Of a stretch of DNA of 64,000 nucleotides, positions 55,306 through 64,000 are shown in pieces (positions within the stretch are counted from its first letter, which is position 1; each line of letters opens with the position of its first letter). A program made the position numbers and the translations under genes. Under the pieces are notes generated by a model that saw only the letters and a list, made by a program, of their open reading frames with translations, was not told where the DNA came from and searched no databases. The DNA comes from 62-47 sp044463945 (lineage in GTDB: Bacteria > Pseudomonadota > Alphaproteobacteria > Rhizobiales > Xanthobacteraceae), in NCBI GenBank assembly GCA_044463945.1, contig JBIQLW010000005.1:62001-126000 (forward strand). The letters are read 5' to 3'.

Positions 55306-56793
55306 ATGCAGGAATCTGATGTTGTGGTTGTTGGTGCCGGCAATGCGGCGCTGTGCGCGGCGCTGGCGGCGCGCGAGCATGGTGTGAGCGTCACGGTGCT
55401 GGAATGCGCGCCGGAAGGCGAGCATGGCGGCAATTCGACATTCACTGCGGGCGCGATGCGGGTGGCCTATAACGGCGTCGATGATCTCGTTGAACTGATG
55501 CCGGACCTCACCGAGAGCGAACTCGCCAATACCGATTTCGGCACCTACACCGAGGACCAGTTCTTTGACGACATCGCGCGCGTCACCCAGAACCGCGCCG
55601 ATCCCGACATGGCGGAGCTTCTGGTCAAGCGCAGTCATTCGACCATGACGTGGATGCGTGGCAAGGGCGTGCGCTTTGCACCGATCTATGGCCGGCAGGC
55701 GTTCAAGGTCGATGGCAAGTTCAAGTTCTGGGGCGGGCTCACGGTCGAAGCCTGGGGCGGCGGTCCGGGTCTTGTCGAGGCGCTGCACAAGGCGGCGGCA
55801 CGCGAAGGCATCGACGTGCTGTACGAGACGCGCGCGCTGTCGCTGATCGCCGATGATGACGGCGTCAAGGGCGTGCGCGTGCGGCAGAAGGGCAGGACGC
55901 GCGACATCTGCGCCAAGGCCGTCGTGCTCGCGAGCGGCGGCTTCCAAGCCAACGCCGAATGGCGCACGCGCTATCTCGGCCCGTCCTGGGATCTCGCCAA
56001 GGTGCGCGGTACCCGCTTCAACACCGGCGCCGGCATCCAGATGGCGCTCGACGTCGGGGCGCGCCCGGCCGGCAACTGGTCCGGCTGTCACGCCGTCGGT
56101 TGGGATCGCAACGCGCCGGAATACGGCGACCTCGCCGTCGGTGACGGCTTCCAGAAGCATTCCTATCCGTTCGGCATCATGGTCAACGCCAATGGCGAGC
56201 GGTTCGTCGATGAAGGCGCCGACTTCCGCAACTACACCTACGCCAAATACGGCCGGGTCATTCTCAACCAGCCCGGCCAGTTCGCCTGGCAGATCTTCGA
56301 CCAGAAAGTGGCGCACCTGTTGCGCGACGAATATCGCATCCGCCAGGTGACCCGGGTGCAGGCCGATACGCTGGAAGACCTCGCCACCAAGCTCGACGAT
56401 GTCGATCCGGCAGGCTTCATGCGCACCGTCACCGAATGGAACAAGGCGGTGATGACCGAGGTGCCGTTCAATCCCAACGTCAAGGACGGGCGCGGCACGC
56501 GCGGGCTCGCAGTGCCCAAGAGTAACTGGGCCAATATGCTGGATCAGGGGCCGTTCCTCGCCTTCGCCGTCACCTGCGGCATCACCTTCACCTTCGGCGG
56601 GGTCAAGATCACCACGGACGGCGAGGTGGTCAGCCTCGACGATGCGTCGATCCCGAATCTCTATGCGGCCGGCGAGATGGTCGGCGGCCTGTTCTACTTC
56701 AACTATCCCGGCGGCACCGGCCTGATGGCGGGCGCGGTGTTCGGCAAGATCGCCGGCCATTCGGCCGGCGCCCGGGCGAAGGAGCAGGGCTGA
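55306..56793 (+). CDS. FAD-dependent dehydrogenase, TcuA (tricarballylate dehydrogenase)-like
   Basis: A 495-residue flavoprotein of the fumarate reductase/succinate dehydrogenase flavoprotein family. The FAD motif is VVVVGAGNAALCAALAARE at the N-terminus. The segments EGEHGGNSTFTAGAMR, FWGGLTVEAWGGGPGLVEALHKAA and the C-terminal GLFYFNYPGGTGLMAGAVFGKIAG match TcuA. TcuA oxidises tricarballylate to cis-aconitate; related enzymes act on other polycarboxylates. It heads an operon of at least seven genes. I use ATG 55306; longer starts (55189, GTG 55291) are possible but cross or approach the operator. Confidence 0.9.
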   Translation: MQESDVVVVGAGNAALCAALAAREHGVSVTVLECAPEGEHGGNSTFTAGAMRVAYNGVDDLVELMPDLTESELANTDFGTYTEDQFFDDIARVTQNRADPDMAELLVKRSHSTMTWMRGKGVRFAPIYGRQAFKVDGKFKFWGGLTVEAWGGGPGLVEALHKAAAREGIDVLYETRALSLIADDDGVKGVRVRQKGRTRDICAKAVVLASGGFQANAEWRTRYLGPSWDLAKVRGTRFNTGAGIQMALDVGARPAGNWSGCHAVGWDRNAPEYGDLAVGDGFQKHSYPFGIMVNANGERFVDEGADFRNYTYAKYGRVILNQPGQFAWQIFDQKVAHLLRDEYRIRQVTRVQADTLEDLATKLDDVDPAGFMRTVTEWNKAVMTEVPFNPNVKDGRGTRGLAVPKSNWANMLDQGPFLAFAVTCGITFTFGGVKITTDGEVVSLDDASIPNLYAAGEMVGGLFYFNYPGGTGLMAGAVFGKIAGHSAGARAKEQG

Positions 56794-58251
56794 TGGGCGT
56801 GCAGCCGTTCCTTGTCGGCGACGAGTGGATCACCGGCGGCGGCGCGCCGTTGACCTCGATCAACCCGGCCAATGGCAAGGTCAATTGCGAGATCGGCACG
56901 GCGACCGCCGCCGATGTCGATCATGCGGTGGCGACCGCCGAGGCGGCACAGCGCAAACCGGCGTGGCGCAACATGAAGCCCCACGAACGCGCGCGCCTAC
57001 TCAGCAAAATCGCGCAGGGCATCGATGACAACGCCGACGGCCTTGCGCAAAAGCAGATGCGCGAGAACGGCAAGGTGATCGCGGAATGCCGCGCGCAGGT
57101 GGCGAGCGCCGCCGCCACCTTCCGTTATTACGCAGCGGTGTGCGAGACGGCGGAATCGGCGGTGACGCCGTCGCGCGGCGACTACCTGTCGATGACGGTA
57201 TATGAGCCGATGGGCGTGGTGGCGGCGATCACGCCGTGGAATTCGCCGCTCACCATGGAGGCGCAGAAGCTCGCGCCGGCGATCTCCGCCGGCAACGCCG
57301 TGGTGCTGAAGCCGTCGGAGGTGACGTCCTCGCCGGCGCTCGATCTCGGCCGCATCTGTCTCGAAGCCGGCCTCCCGCCGGGCATCGTCAACGTCATCAC
57401 CGGCACCGGGCGCGACGTCGGCGTGCCGCTGGTGAAGCATCCCGGCGTGCGCATGGTGTCGTTCACCGGCGGCACCATGACCGGCCGCGCCATCGCCGGC
57501 ATCGCCGCCGAGCGGCTGATCCCGGTGGCGCTCGAACTCGGCGGCAAGTCGCCGCACATCGTGTTCGCCGATGCCGATCTCGACCGGGCGGTGGCGCAGA
57601 TCATCGGCGGCATCTTCATCTCCGGCGGGCAATCCTGCGTCGCCGGATCGCGCCTGTTCGTCCAGCGCAATATTCACGATGCCTTCCTGAAAAGCTGATC
57701 GAGAAGGCAGGGCGCTGCGCGTCGATCTGCCCGACGCCGCCGGCGCGCAGATCGGGCCGATGGCCTCGTTCGCTCACCGCGACCGCGTCGAGGCGCTGGT
57801 GGCGCAAGGACGCGCGGAGAACGGCGAGGTGATCCTCGGCGGTGCGCGGCCGTCGGATGCGCGGCTGAAGGACGGCGCATTCTATTCGCCCACCATTTTC
57901 ACTGGCCTCGACATGACGGCGACCATCTGCCGCGAGGAAATCTTCGGCCCGGTGCTGTGCGCGCTGCCGTTCGACGACGAGGACGATCTGATCGCGCAGG
58001 CCAATGACACGGTCTATGGCCTCGCCGCCGGCATCTGGACGGCGGATTACAACAAGGCGTGGCGGGTCGCCCGTGCCATCGATGCCGGCACGGTGTGGAT
58101 CAATACCTACAAGCAGCTCAGCATCGCGACGCCGTTCGGCGGCTTCAAGAGCAGCGGCATCGGCCGCGAGAAGGGCATCGGCGGGATGCGGCTCTATCAG
58201 CAGCTCAAGAGCCTCTACTGGAATCTCGAAGCCCACACCGCAAACGCATAA
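56793..58251 (+). pseudogene. Aldehyde dehydrogenase, broken by two single-base frameshifts
   Basis: The N-terminal 301 codons encode a normal ALDH: PWNSPLTMEAQKLAPAISAGNAVVLKPSE, LELGGKSPH with the general-base Glu, and SGGQSC with the catalytic Cys. The frame then reaches TGA at 57696. Conserved sequence continues in other frames: LIEKA for about 20 bases, then RALRVDLPDAAGAQIGPMASF to EEIFGPV and NTYKQLSIATPFGGFKSSGIGREKG, ending at 58251. The pattern needs one base missing near 57689 (next to AAAA) and one near 57710 (next to GGG). This is either a recent pseudogene or a sequencing error; all active-site residues survive. The start overlaps the flavoprotein stop. Confidence 0.85.
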
Positions 58252-58266
58252 CGGGGGGAGGACGCC

Positions 58267-58710
58267 ATGAGTGTATCCGCCGAACAGGACAGCAAGGCGC
58301 CGCCGGTGACATTCACCGACGCTGCCGTGATCGATGCTTTTCGCCGCATACCGGAGCTCCTGTCGCGCGACGCGGCGCTGATTGCGCGCGGTCGTTTTCT
58401 TGACCTGGATTGCCTGCTGGGGCCGACGGCCCAGCCGTTCCATGTCACGATCCGGGCCGGTGCGATTGTCGATATGACGCTGGCGCCGGTGCTGATGCGC
58501 TCGTGGCGTTTCTCTTACGTGGCCTTGCCGGGTGCGCTTGCCGCCTACTGGCAGCCGATGCCGCCAGCGGGCTGGCACGATCTGCTGTCGTTGACCAAGC
58601 GCGGCGCGGCAACGCTCGCGGGCGACCTGCATCCGTTCATTGCGCATCTGCAATACTTCAAGGACGTTCTGGCGCTGCCGCGCAAGGATGGTTTCGGAGG
58701 CGCGGCATGA
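58267..58710 (+). CDS. SCP2-like sterol-carrier domain protein
   Basis: A 147-residue protein. The core VIDAFRRIPELLSRDAALIARGRFLDLDCLLGPTAQPFHVTIRAGAIVDM, then WQPMPPAGWHDLLSLTKRGAATLAGDLHPFIAHLQYFKDVLALP, resembles SCP2-type proteins that bind hydrophobic acyl groups. I assign it by pattern only. It overlaps the next gene by 4 bases (ATGA) and has GGGGAGG before ATG 58267. A carrier or substrate-presenting role beside a hydrolase is plausible. Confidence 0.72.
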   Translation: MSVSAEQDSKAPPVTFTDAAVIDAFRRIPELLSRDAALIARGRFLDLDCLLGPTAQPFHVTIRAGAIVDMTLAPVLMRSWRFSYVALPGALAAYWQPMPPAGWHDLLSLTKRGAATLAGDLHPFIAHLQYFKDVLALPRKDGFGGAA

Positions 58711-59585
58711 CCGCTTTCATCGAGCCGATCACCGGACGCTATCTCCATGTCGATATCGACGGCGAGATCAACCGCATCTATTTCGAGGAGAACGGCAGCG
58801 GCATTCCGCTGGTGTGTCTGCACACCGCCGGCTCCGATGCCCGACAGTGGCGGCATCTGCTGGTGGACGAGGAATTCACCCAGCATTTTCGTGTCATCGC
58901 CTTCGACATGCCATGGCACGGCAAGTCGAATCCGCCAGACAGCGGATACGGCACCGAATACAGGCTCACCACGGCGAGCTACACCGCGACCATCCGTGCT
59001 TTCTGTAAAGCGCTCGATCTCGACAAGCCGGTCGTGATGGGCTGCTCGATCGGCGGCCGTATCGTGCTCAACCTTGCCATCGATCACGCCAGGGAGTTTC
59101 GCGCGCTGATCGGTCTGGAGGCGGCCGACTTCCAGCAGCCATGGTACGACACCGCGTGGCTGAACCGGCCCGACGTGCACGGCGGCGAGGTCTGCGCCGC
59201 GCTGGTGTCGGGGCTGATCGCGCCACAGGGGCCGGACGCCGCCCGCAACGAGACCTTGTGGGGCTACAAGCAGGGCGGTCCCGGCATCTTCAAGGGCGAT
59301 CTCTATTTCTACCGCGTCGATGGCGACCTGCGTGGCCGCGTCGGGACAATCGATGTGCGCGAGTGTCCGCTCTATCTGCTCACCGGCGAATACGATTTCT
59401 CATGCACCCCGGAAGACACGCTGCGCACGGCGGCGAGCATCAAGGGCGCTGAAGCGACGGTGATGGAAGCGCTCGGGCATTTCCCAATGAGCGAGAACCC
59501 CGGGCAATTTCGCCGTTATATCGCGCCGGTTCTTAACGACATTCTCAGCAAGCAAAGTCTTAACAAGGAGGAGGCGACAGGATGA
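58707..59585 (+). CDS. Alpha/beta hydrolase
   Basis: A 292-residue alpha/beta hydrolase with LVCLHTAGSDARQW (oxyanion region), nucleophile Ser114 in MGCSIGGR, acid in LLTGEYDFSCTPE and histidine in LGHFPMS. Its size and sequence are like MhpC/esterase-type enzymes that cleave C-C or ester bonds of ring-fission products. It is translationally coupled on both sides: its start overlaps the SCP2-like stop, and its stop overlaps the solute-binding protein start. The longer frame from 58410 is a shadow. Confidence 0.9.
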   Translation: MTAFIEPITGRYLHVDIDGEINRIYFEENGSGIPLVCLHTAGSDARQWRHLLVDEEFTQHFRVIAFDMPWHGKSNPPDSGYGTEYRLTTASYTATIRAFCKALDLDKPVVMGCSIGGRIVLNLAIDHAREFRALIGLEAADFQQPWYDTAWLNRPDVHGGEVCAALVSGLIAPQGPDAARNETLWGYKQGGPGIFKGDLYFYRVDGDLRGRVGTIDVRECPLYLLTGEYDFSCTPEDTLRTAASIKGAEATVMEALGHFPMSENPGQFRRYIAPVLNDILSKQSLNKEEATG

Positions 59586-60784
59586 AACGAGGATTTATTG
59601 CAGTCATATCATTGCTGATGATGCAGACGGCGGCCGCAACCGCGGCCGATAACGTCATCAAGATCGGCGTGCTCAACGATCAGTCGGGCGTATTTGCCGA
59701 TAACGGCGGGCGCGGCTCGGTAGCGGCGGCAAGGCTCGCCGCCGAAGATTTCGGCAACGAGATTCTCGGCAAGAAGATCGAAGTCATTTCTGCCGATCAT
59801 CAAAACAAGCCGGACATCGCGGCCGCGACCGCGCGCAAATGGTTCGACAACGAAGGCGTGGACATGATCGCCGATGGCGCGGCGTCCTCGGCCGGCTTCG
59901 CGATCCTGGAGGTTGCCCGACAGAAGAACCGGATTTTCGTCGTCAGCGGTCCGGGGTCGTCGGACTTCACCGGCAAAGCCTGCGCGCCGACCAGTTTCCA
60001 CTTCAACTACGATACCTATGCGCTGTCGAAGATGACCAGCGATGCCGTTACCCGCGCGGGCGGCAATACGTGGTTCTTCATCACAGCTGACTACGCCTTC
60101 GGTCATGCGCTGCAACGCGACGCAACCAAGTTCATCGAGGCCGCGGGCGGCAAAGTGATCGGTTCGGCGCTGCATCCGCTCGGCACTGCGGACTTCGCAT
60201 CGTTCCTGCTACAGGCCCAGAACTCCAAGGCGAGGGTCGTGGGGCTGGCCACGTCCGGCGCGGACGTGCAGACCGCGATCAAGCAGGCCGGCGAGTTCGG
60301 TATCGTGGAGCGCGGCCAGAGCCTGGCCGGACTTCTTGTGTTCATTACCGATGTCCACTCGCTGGGCCTTAAGGCGACGCAGGGCTTGCAGATAACGACA
60401 TCGTTCTACTGGGACCTGAATGACGCAACGCGCGCCTGGTCCAAGCGGTATGCCGCGCTGATGGATGGCAAAGTTGCCAGCATGGTCCAGGCAGGCGTCT
60501 ATAGCGGCGTACATCATTATCTTGCGGCAGTGAAGGCGGCGGGCACCACCGATCCAACGGTCGTCGCGGCCAAGATGCACGAGATGAAGGTCAACGATAT
60601 GTACAACAAGGACGTGACGATCCGTCCGGACGGGCGCGTGCTGCATACCATGCACCTCGTTCAGGTGAAGAAACCGGAGGAGTCGAAGTATAAGTTCGAC
60701 TATTACAAGGTGCTGAAGTCGCAGCCGGGCGAGCAGGTGTTCCGTCCGCTGGCCGAGGGCAACTGCCCTCTGGTCAAACCTTAA
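59582..60784 (+). CDS. Branched-chain-type ABC transporter substrate-binding protein
   Basis: A 400-residue Peripla_BP_6 protein with signal peptide MKRGFIAVISLLMMQTAAATA. The mature N-terminus VIKIGVLNDQSGVFADNGG and the motif ISADHQNKPDIAAATARKWFDNEGV make it a close relative of the protein at 37042. It is embedded in a catabolic operon (4-base overlap with the hydrolase) but has no adjacent permease or ATPase, so it must use a transporter encoded elsewhere. AAGGAGG precedes ATG 59582. Confidence 0.92.
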   Translation: MKRGFIAVISLLMMQTAAATAADNVIKIGVLNDQSGVFADNGGRGSVAAARLAAEDFGNEILGKKIEVISADHQNKPDIAAATARKWFDNEGVDMIADGAASSAGFAILEVARQKNRIFVVSGPGSSDFTGKACAPTSFHFNYDTYALSKMTSDAVTRAGGNTWFFITADYAFGHALQRDATKFIEAAGGKVIGSALHPLGTADFASFLLQAQNSKARVVGLATSGADVQTAIKQAGEFGIVERGQSLAGLLVFITDVHSLGLKATQGLQITTSFYWDLNDATRAWSKRYAALMDGKVASMVQAGVYSGVHHYLAAVKAAGTTDPTVVAAKMHEMKVNDMYNKDVTIRPDGRVLHTMHLVQVKKPEESKYKFDYYKVLKSQPGEQVFRPLAEGNCPLVKP

Positions 60785-60849
60785 GGCCCTGCGTCGCGTG
60801 GGCGGACCAGACGTCCGCCCGCGCCATTCTGCTTCGGGAGGAAGACGCC

Positions 60850-61746
60850 ATGTCGGATGCTATCGGATTTGTCGGTCTTGGCGTCATGGGCGAACCGATC
60901 TGTCGCAATCTTGTGCGTAAGAGCGGACGACAGGTCGTCGCCTTCGATCTCGCGCCGGAACCATTGCAGCGCATCGCCGCGGACGGCGCCACGACCGGCG
61001 CGTCGGTGGCCGATGTCGTCAAGGCCAGCGCGGTGATTTTTCTCTGCCTGCCGAGCGCCAGCCATGTCCGGACCGTGGTCGAAGGCGAGGCCGGCATTTT
61101 GAGTGCGATCGGGCGCGGGCAGATCGTGGTGGATCTCGGCACCTCGGCCGTCGATGTGACGCGTGACTTCGCGCGGCGGCTGGCGGAAAAGGGAGCGGTC
61201 TGGATCGATGCGCCGATCGCCCGCACCCGCCAGGCCGCGCAGGACGGCACGTTGAGCGTGATGGTCGGCGCCACGCCCGAGCAATATGCACGGGTCGAGC
61301 CGCTGATCCGCTATTTCGCGACCGATGTGACGTTGTGCGGCGACACCGGCGCGGGGCAGGTGACGAAGATCCTCAATAACATGGTGCTGTTCGAGACCGT
61401 CAACGCGCTGGCGGAAGCGGTGGCGATCGCCAAACGCTGTGGCGTCGAACCGAAACGGCTGCTGGAGACCCTGTCCAAGGGGTCGGCGGACAGCTTTGCT
61501 CTGCGTAACCATGGCATGAAGGCAATTGTGCCGGGCGTTTTTCCGCTGCGGGCGTTCTCGACCGAATACGCGCTGAAGGACCTCACCTACGCGCTGGATC
61601 TCGCAAAGCATGTCGGCGTTGATCCGCGCGGCGCGGCGCTGGTGGGCACGGTCTTTCGCGAGGCTATCGACAGCGGTATGGGTGGTGCGTATTTTCCGGT
61701 GATCGCCAAACTGATCGATCCGTCAGACCCGCCCAGCAAGGAGTAG
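60850..61746 (+). CDS. Beta-hydroxyacid dehydrogenase (3-hydroxyisobutyrate dehydrogenase family)
   Basis: A 298-residue NAD(P)-dependent enzyme. It has the Rossmann motif IGFVGLGVMGEPICRNL (residues 5-21), substrate-binding DAPIARTRQAAQDGTLSVMVG (120-140) and catalytic Lys173 in GAGQVTKILNN. Family members oxidise 3-hydroxyisobutyrate, tartronate semialdehyde and related acids. It is in the operon 65 bases after the solute-binding protein, with GGGAGGA before the start, and 2 bases before the IclR gene. Confidence 0.92.
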   Translation: MSDAIGFVGLGVMGEPICRNLVRKSGRQVVAFDLAPEPLQRIAADGATTGASVADVVKASAVIFLCLPSASHVRTVVEGEAGILSAIGRGQIVVDLGTSAVDVTRDFARRLAEKGAVWIDAPIARTRQAAQDGTLSVMVGATPEQYARVEPLIRYFATDVTLCGDTGAGQVTKILNNMVLFETVNALAEAVAIAKRCGVEPKRLLETLSKGSADSFALRNHGMKAIVPGVFPLRAFSTEYALKDLTYALDLAKHVGVDPRGAALVGTVFREAIDSGMGGAYFPVIAKLIDPSDPPSKE

Positions 61747-61748
61747 AA

Positions 61749-62486
61749 ATGCCATCGCCCGGTGTCGCCGCAGTAGATCGGGCGTTGACCATCCTCGCGG
61801 CGTTCGAGGATGAAGTGGAAGCGCTGACGCTTGCCGAACTGTCGAGGCGCACCGGCCTCTATAAGAGCACGCTGCTGCGTCTGATTGCTTCGCTACAGGC
61901 GTTCGGTTATCTGCTCCAGTTGCCCGATGGCCGCTATCATCTCGGGCCGACGCCGTTCCGGCTCGGCGCGGTCTATCAGCGCGCCAATCATCTTTACGAC
62001 CATGTGATGCCGGTGCTGCGCGAACTGGTGGCGGCCGGAACGGAAAGCCCGTCCTTTCATATCCGACATGACGCCACGCATCGGCTTTGCGTTTTCCGCG
62101 TCGATTCCCAGCATTCGACGCTCGACCGCGTTGAAGCCGGCTCGCTCCTGCCGCTTGATCGCGGTGCGGCGGGCCGAGTGATCCTCGCCTTCGGCGGAGA
62201 GAGGGGCGAGTCGTTCGACCGCATCCGCGAGACATTCGTCGCGCTGTCTTTTGGTGAGCGGGACCCTGATTGCGCCGGCATTGCCGTGCCGGTGTTCGGA
62301 CATGACAGCCGGCTGGTGGGAGCGCTCTCCGTTTCAGGGCCGAAGCTACGGTTCACCAAAGAGGCGACACGCACGATGACGGCGCTGGTTTTGCGGGGCG
62401 CCACCCGTCTCACCCATGCGCTTGGCGGCCAAAACGATAAAATGGCCCGGCTGGTTGCCCGGGAACCCGCGAAACTTAAAGTGTAG
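61749..62486 (+). CDS. IclR-family transcriptional regulator
   Basis: A 245-residue regulator. The N-terminal winged helix is VDRALTILAAFEDEVEALTLAELSRRTGLYKSTLLRLIASLQAFGYLLQL (residues 8-57), and the C-terminal domain is the IclR ligand-binding GAF-like fold (CVFRVDSQHSTLD, DRGAAGRVILAF, GIAVPVFGHDSRLVGALSVSGP). It is the last gene of the operon starting at 55306, and the palindrome at 55213 is its candidate operator. IclR proteins typically respond to an organic acid from the pathway. Confidence 0.93.
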   Translation: MPSPGVAAVDRALTILAAFEDEVEALTLAELSRRTGLYKSTLLRLIASLQAFGYLLQLPDGRYHLGPTPFRLGAVYQRANHLYDHVMPVLRELVAAGTESPSFHIRHDATHRLCVFRVDSQHSTLDRVEAGSLLPLDRGAAGRVILAFGGERGESFDRIRETFVALSFGERDPDCAGIAVPVFGHDSRLVGALSVSGPKLRFTKEATRTMTALVLRGATRLTHALGGQNDKMARLVAREPAKLKV

Positions 62487-62696
62487 CGGCGGACGATTCC
62501 TCTCCGCAAAGCGCTGGATTCCGCAACCGGCGCGTCGCGCCCGTGCGGAGCGCGTGATGCAACGCAATCCGGCATGGGCCAGCCGGGGTGGCCCCTTATC
62601 CAGGCGGCTGCATTTGCCTTGCATCCTGTAAACGCAAGACGATAGATTGTCGCAGCGCCATTATGCCGCATAACAAGAACCATTCGGGAGGACGAG

Positions 62697-63959
62697 ATGC
62701 TGAAACGCATGATTGCAGCCATCGCCATCGGCGTGGCCCTGGCGTCGCCGTCGGTGTTCGCGCCGGCTTTAGCTGCGGACGCACCGTCGGAGATCAAGCT
62801 CGGGACGCTTTACGCCTCGTCCGGTCGCTACGCCTCGATCTCGATGCCGGTCCATGCCGGGCTGAAGCTCTGGGTTGAGCAGAAGAACGCCGAGGGCGGC
62901 GTCTACGTAAAGGCGTTCGACAAGAAAATCCCCATCAAGCTGGTCGCCTACGACGACCAGAGCAACACAGCGACCGCCTCGACGCTCTACAATCAGCTCA
63001 TCACACAGGACAAGGTCGACCTGTTCGTCGCCGATTCCGGCTCGGTGCTGACCGCGCCGGCGGTGACCATCGCCCGTGACCACAAGATGTTCCTGTTCGA
63101 CCAGACCGGCACCGGCGCGAGCTTCTTCTCCAAGGACAATCCTTATATCGCGCTGATGGCCGACCCGGTCTCGACCATCTGGCCAAAGCCGATCGCCGAC
63201 TTCCTGACCAAGGATGGCCCGGCGCTCGGCATCAAGCGGGTGGCGATCCTGTATTCCACCAACGAGTTCACCGGCACCCAGGCCAATGCGGTGCGCAAGT
63301 TTATCAAGGATGCCAACGCGCCGATCGAGATCGTCTACGATCAGGGCGTGCCGACCGAAACCACCAACTACACGGTGATCCTCAACAACATCCGCGCGGC
63401 GAAGCCGGATGCGGTGATTCATCTCGGTTACGCGCCGAACGACATCGCCTTCCTGCGCAACGTGCAGGACGTCGGCATCAAGTTCAACATGCTGTTCTGC
63501 ATCTATCCGGGGCTTGAGACCGAGCTGCTGGAGAAGAACGTCGGCGCCAAGGGCTTGCAGCACGTCTTTACTTACGTGCCGCCGTCGGAGATGGCCTATC
63601 CGGTCAATTTCGGTATGAATATCGCCGACTATCGCAAGGCGTGGGACAAGAAATATCCCGACGGCAAGATCGAGTTCGGCTTCAACGCGGTGGCGGGCTA
63701 TACCACGGCGCTGGTGATCGAGAAGACGCTGTCGGAAGCCAACAGCCTCGATCAGATGGAGCTGCGCCGTGCGGTGTTCAGCCTGTCCGGCAAGCTCAAG
63801 ACGCTCGACGGCACTTTTGCGCTGGACGATATGGGCGGGCAGATCGGCGAATTGACGCCGCTCGGCCAGCTTGAACTTAACGACCACGGCCACATCAAGT
63901 TCGTCGCGGTCTATCCGCACGAGGTCGCCACCGGCAAGCCGATCTATCCGAAGCCGTAA
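62697..63959 (+). CDS. Branched-chain-type ABC transporter substrate-binding protein
   Basis: A 420-residue Peripla_BP_6 protein with a Sec signal peptide (MLKRMIAAIAIGVALASPSV, cleaved near ALA-AD). The mature part starts SEIKLGTLYASSGRYASISMPVHAGLKLWVEQKNAEGGVY. It differs from the 37042/59582 pair and is closer to amide/amino-acid-type binding proteins. It is the first gene after the IclR operon. A new coding sequence appears to start 30 bases downstream, probably its permease. GGGAGG precedes ATG 62697. Confidence 0.92.
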   Translation: MLKRMIAAIAIGVALASPSVFAPALAADAPSEIKLGTLYASSGRYASISMPVHAGLKLWVEQKNAEGGVYVKAFDKKIPIKLVAYDDQSNTATASTLYNQLITQDKVDLFVADSGSVLTAPAVTIARDHKMFLFDQTGTGASFFSKDNPYIALMADPVSTIWPKPIADFLTKDGPALGIKRVAILYSTNEFTGTQANAVRKFIKDANAPIEIVYDQGVPTETTNYTVILNNIRAAKPDAVIHLGYAPNDIAFLRNVQDVGIKFNMLFCIYPGLETELLEKNVGAKGLQHVFTYVPPSEMAYPVNFGMNIADYRKAWDKKYPDGKIEFGFNAVAGYTTALVIEKTLSEANSLDQMELRRAVFSLSGKLKTLDGTFALDDMGGQIGELTPLGQLELNDHGHIKFVAVYPHEVATGKPIYPKP

Positions 63960-63989
63960 CGTCGCGGCCTTGCGGCCCACGGAGACTTG

Positions 63990-64000
63990 ATGCTGGCTTA
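63990..64000 (+). CDS. Start of a further gene, cut by the window edge
   Basis: GGAG followed 5 bases later by ATG CTG GCT and two bases is all that is visible. Position, 30 bases after a binding-protein gene, makes a LivH-type permease likely. The sequence is too short to prove it. Confidence 0.35.

Overview
This GC-rich window has the dense, leaderless-operon style of an alphaproteobacterium. It most resembles the Bradyrhizobium/Rhodopseudomonas group (Nitrobacteraceae). Supports are an Irr-type iron control element in front of bacterioferritin, the GAGCATGATC...GATCATGCTC intergenic palindrome typical of that group, monomeric isocitrate dehydrogenase, and a large set of branched-chain-type (HAAT) solute-binding proteins and acyl-CoA ligases. 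The genus is inferred from these features, not proven.

Layout. (A) 1-8462 is general-purpose: the end of an EttA-type ABC-F ATPase, a BrnT/BrnA toxin-antitoxin pair, trans-aconitate methyltransferase, two lytic transglycosylases, a duplicated pair of small glycine-zipper envelope proteins, and bacterioferritin with its ferredoxin. (B) 8702-22000 is fatty-acyl and polyester metabolism: an acyl-CoA dehydrogenase pair, three acyl-CoA ligases plus the remnant of a fourth, a class III-like PHA synthase with a small partner, two HSL-type esterases and a CaiB-type CoA transferase. (C) 22256-36821 pairs a leftward operon (CoA ligase, TetR, type I Baeyer-Villiger monooxygenase, DsbA/HCCA-isomerase-like protein) with a divergent rightward operon (solute-binding protein, LivH, LivM, SDR, LivG, LivF, PrpD-like, thiolase-like, DUF35). 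Perfect palindromes lie between them. (D) 37042-47443 holds two orphan solute-binding proteins, two CoA ligases, a single-chain biotin-dependent acyl-CoA carboxylase and a MarR regulator. Three of its promoters share the motif GTAAA-N4-TTGAC[A/G]. (E) 47529-54196 has monomeric IDH, an MBL hydrolase, an MFS transporter with a TetR regulator and perfect operator, and an AraC/GATase1 regulator. (F) 54288-64000 has a dienelactone-hydrolase homologue, then an operon of a TcuA-like flavoprotein, a frameshifted aldehyde dehydrogenase, an SCP2-like protein, an alpha/beta hydrolase, a solute-binding protein, a beta-hydroxyacid dehydrogenase and an IclR regulator, then a fifth solute-binding protein and the first codons of another gene.

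How it works together (inference): the window looks like a modular catabolic region. Different periplasmic binding proteins, most without their own permease, capture different organic acids. Dedicated CoA ligases activate them, and small sets of dehydrogenases, hydratases, carboxylase, aldolase-like thiolase and hydrolases feed them into central metabolism or polyester storage, each set under a local TetR, MarR or IclR repressor. No CRISPR array, prophage, tRNA, rRNA or transposase gene was seen. Mobile-type DNA is limited to short palindromic or MITE-like repeats.
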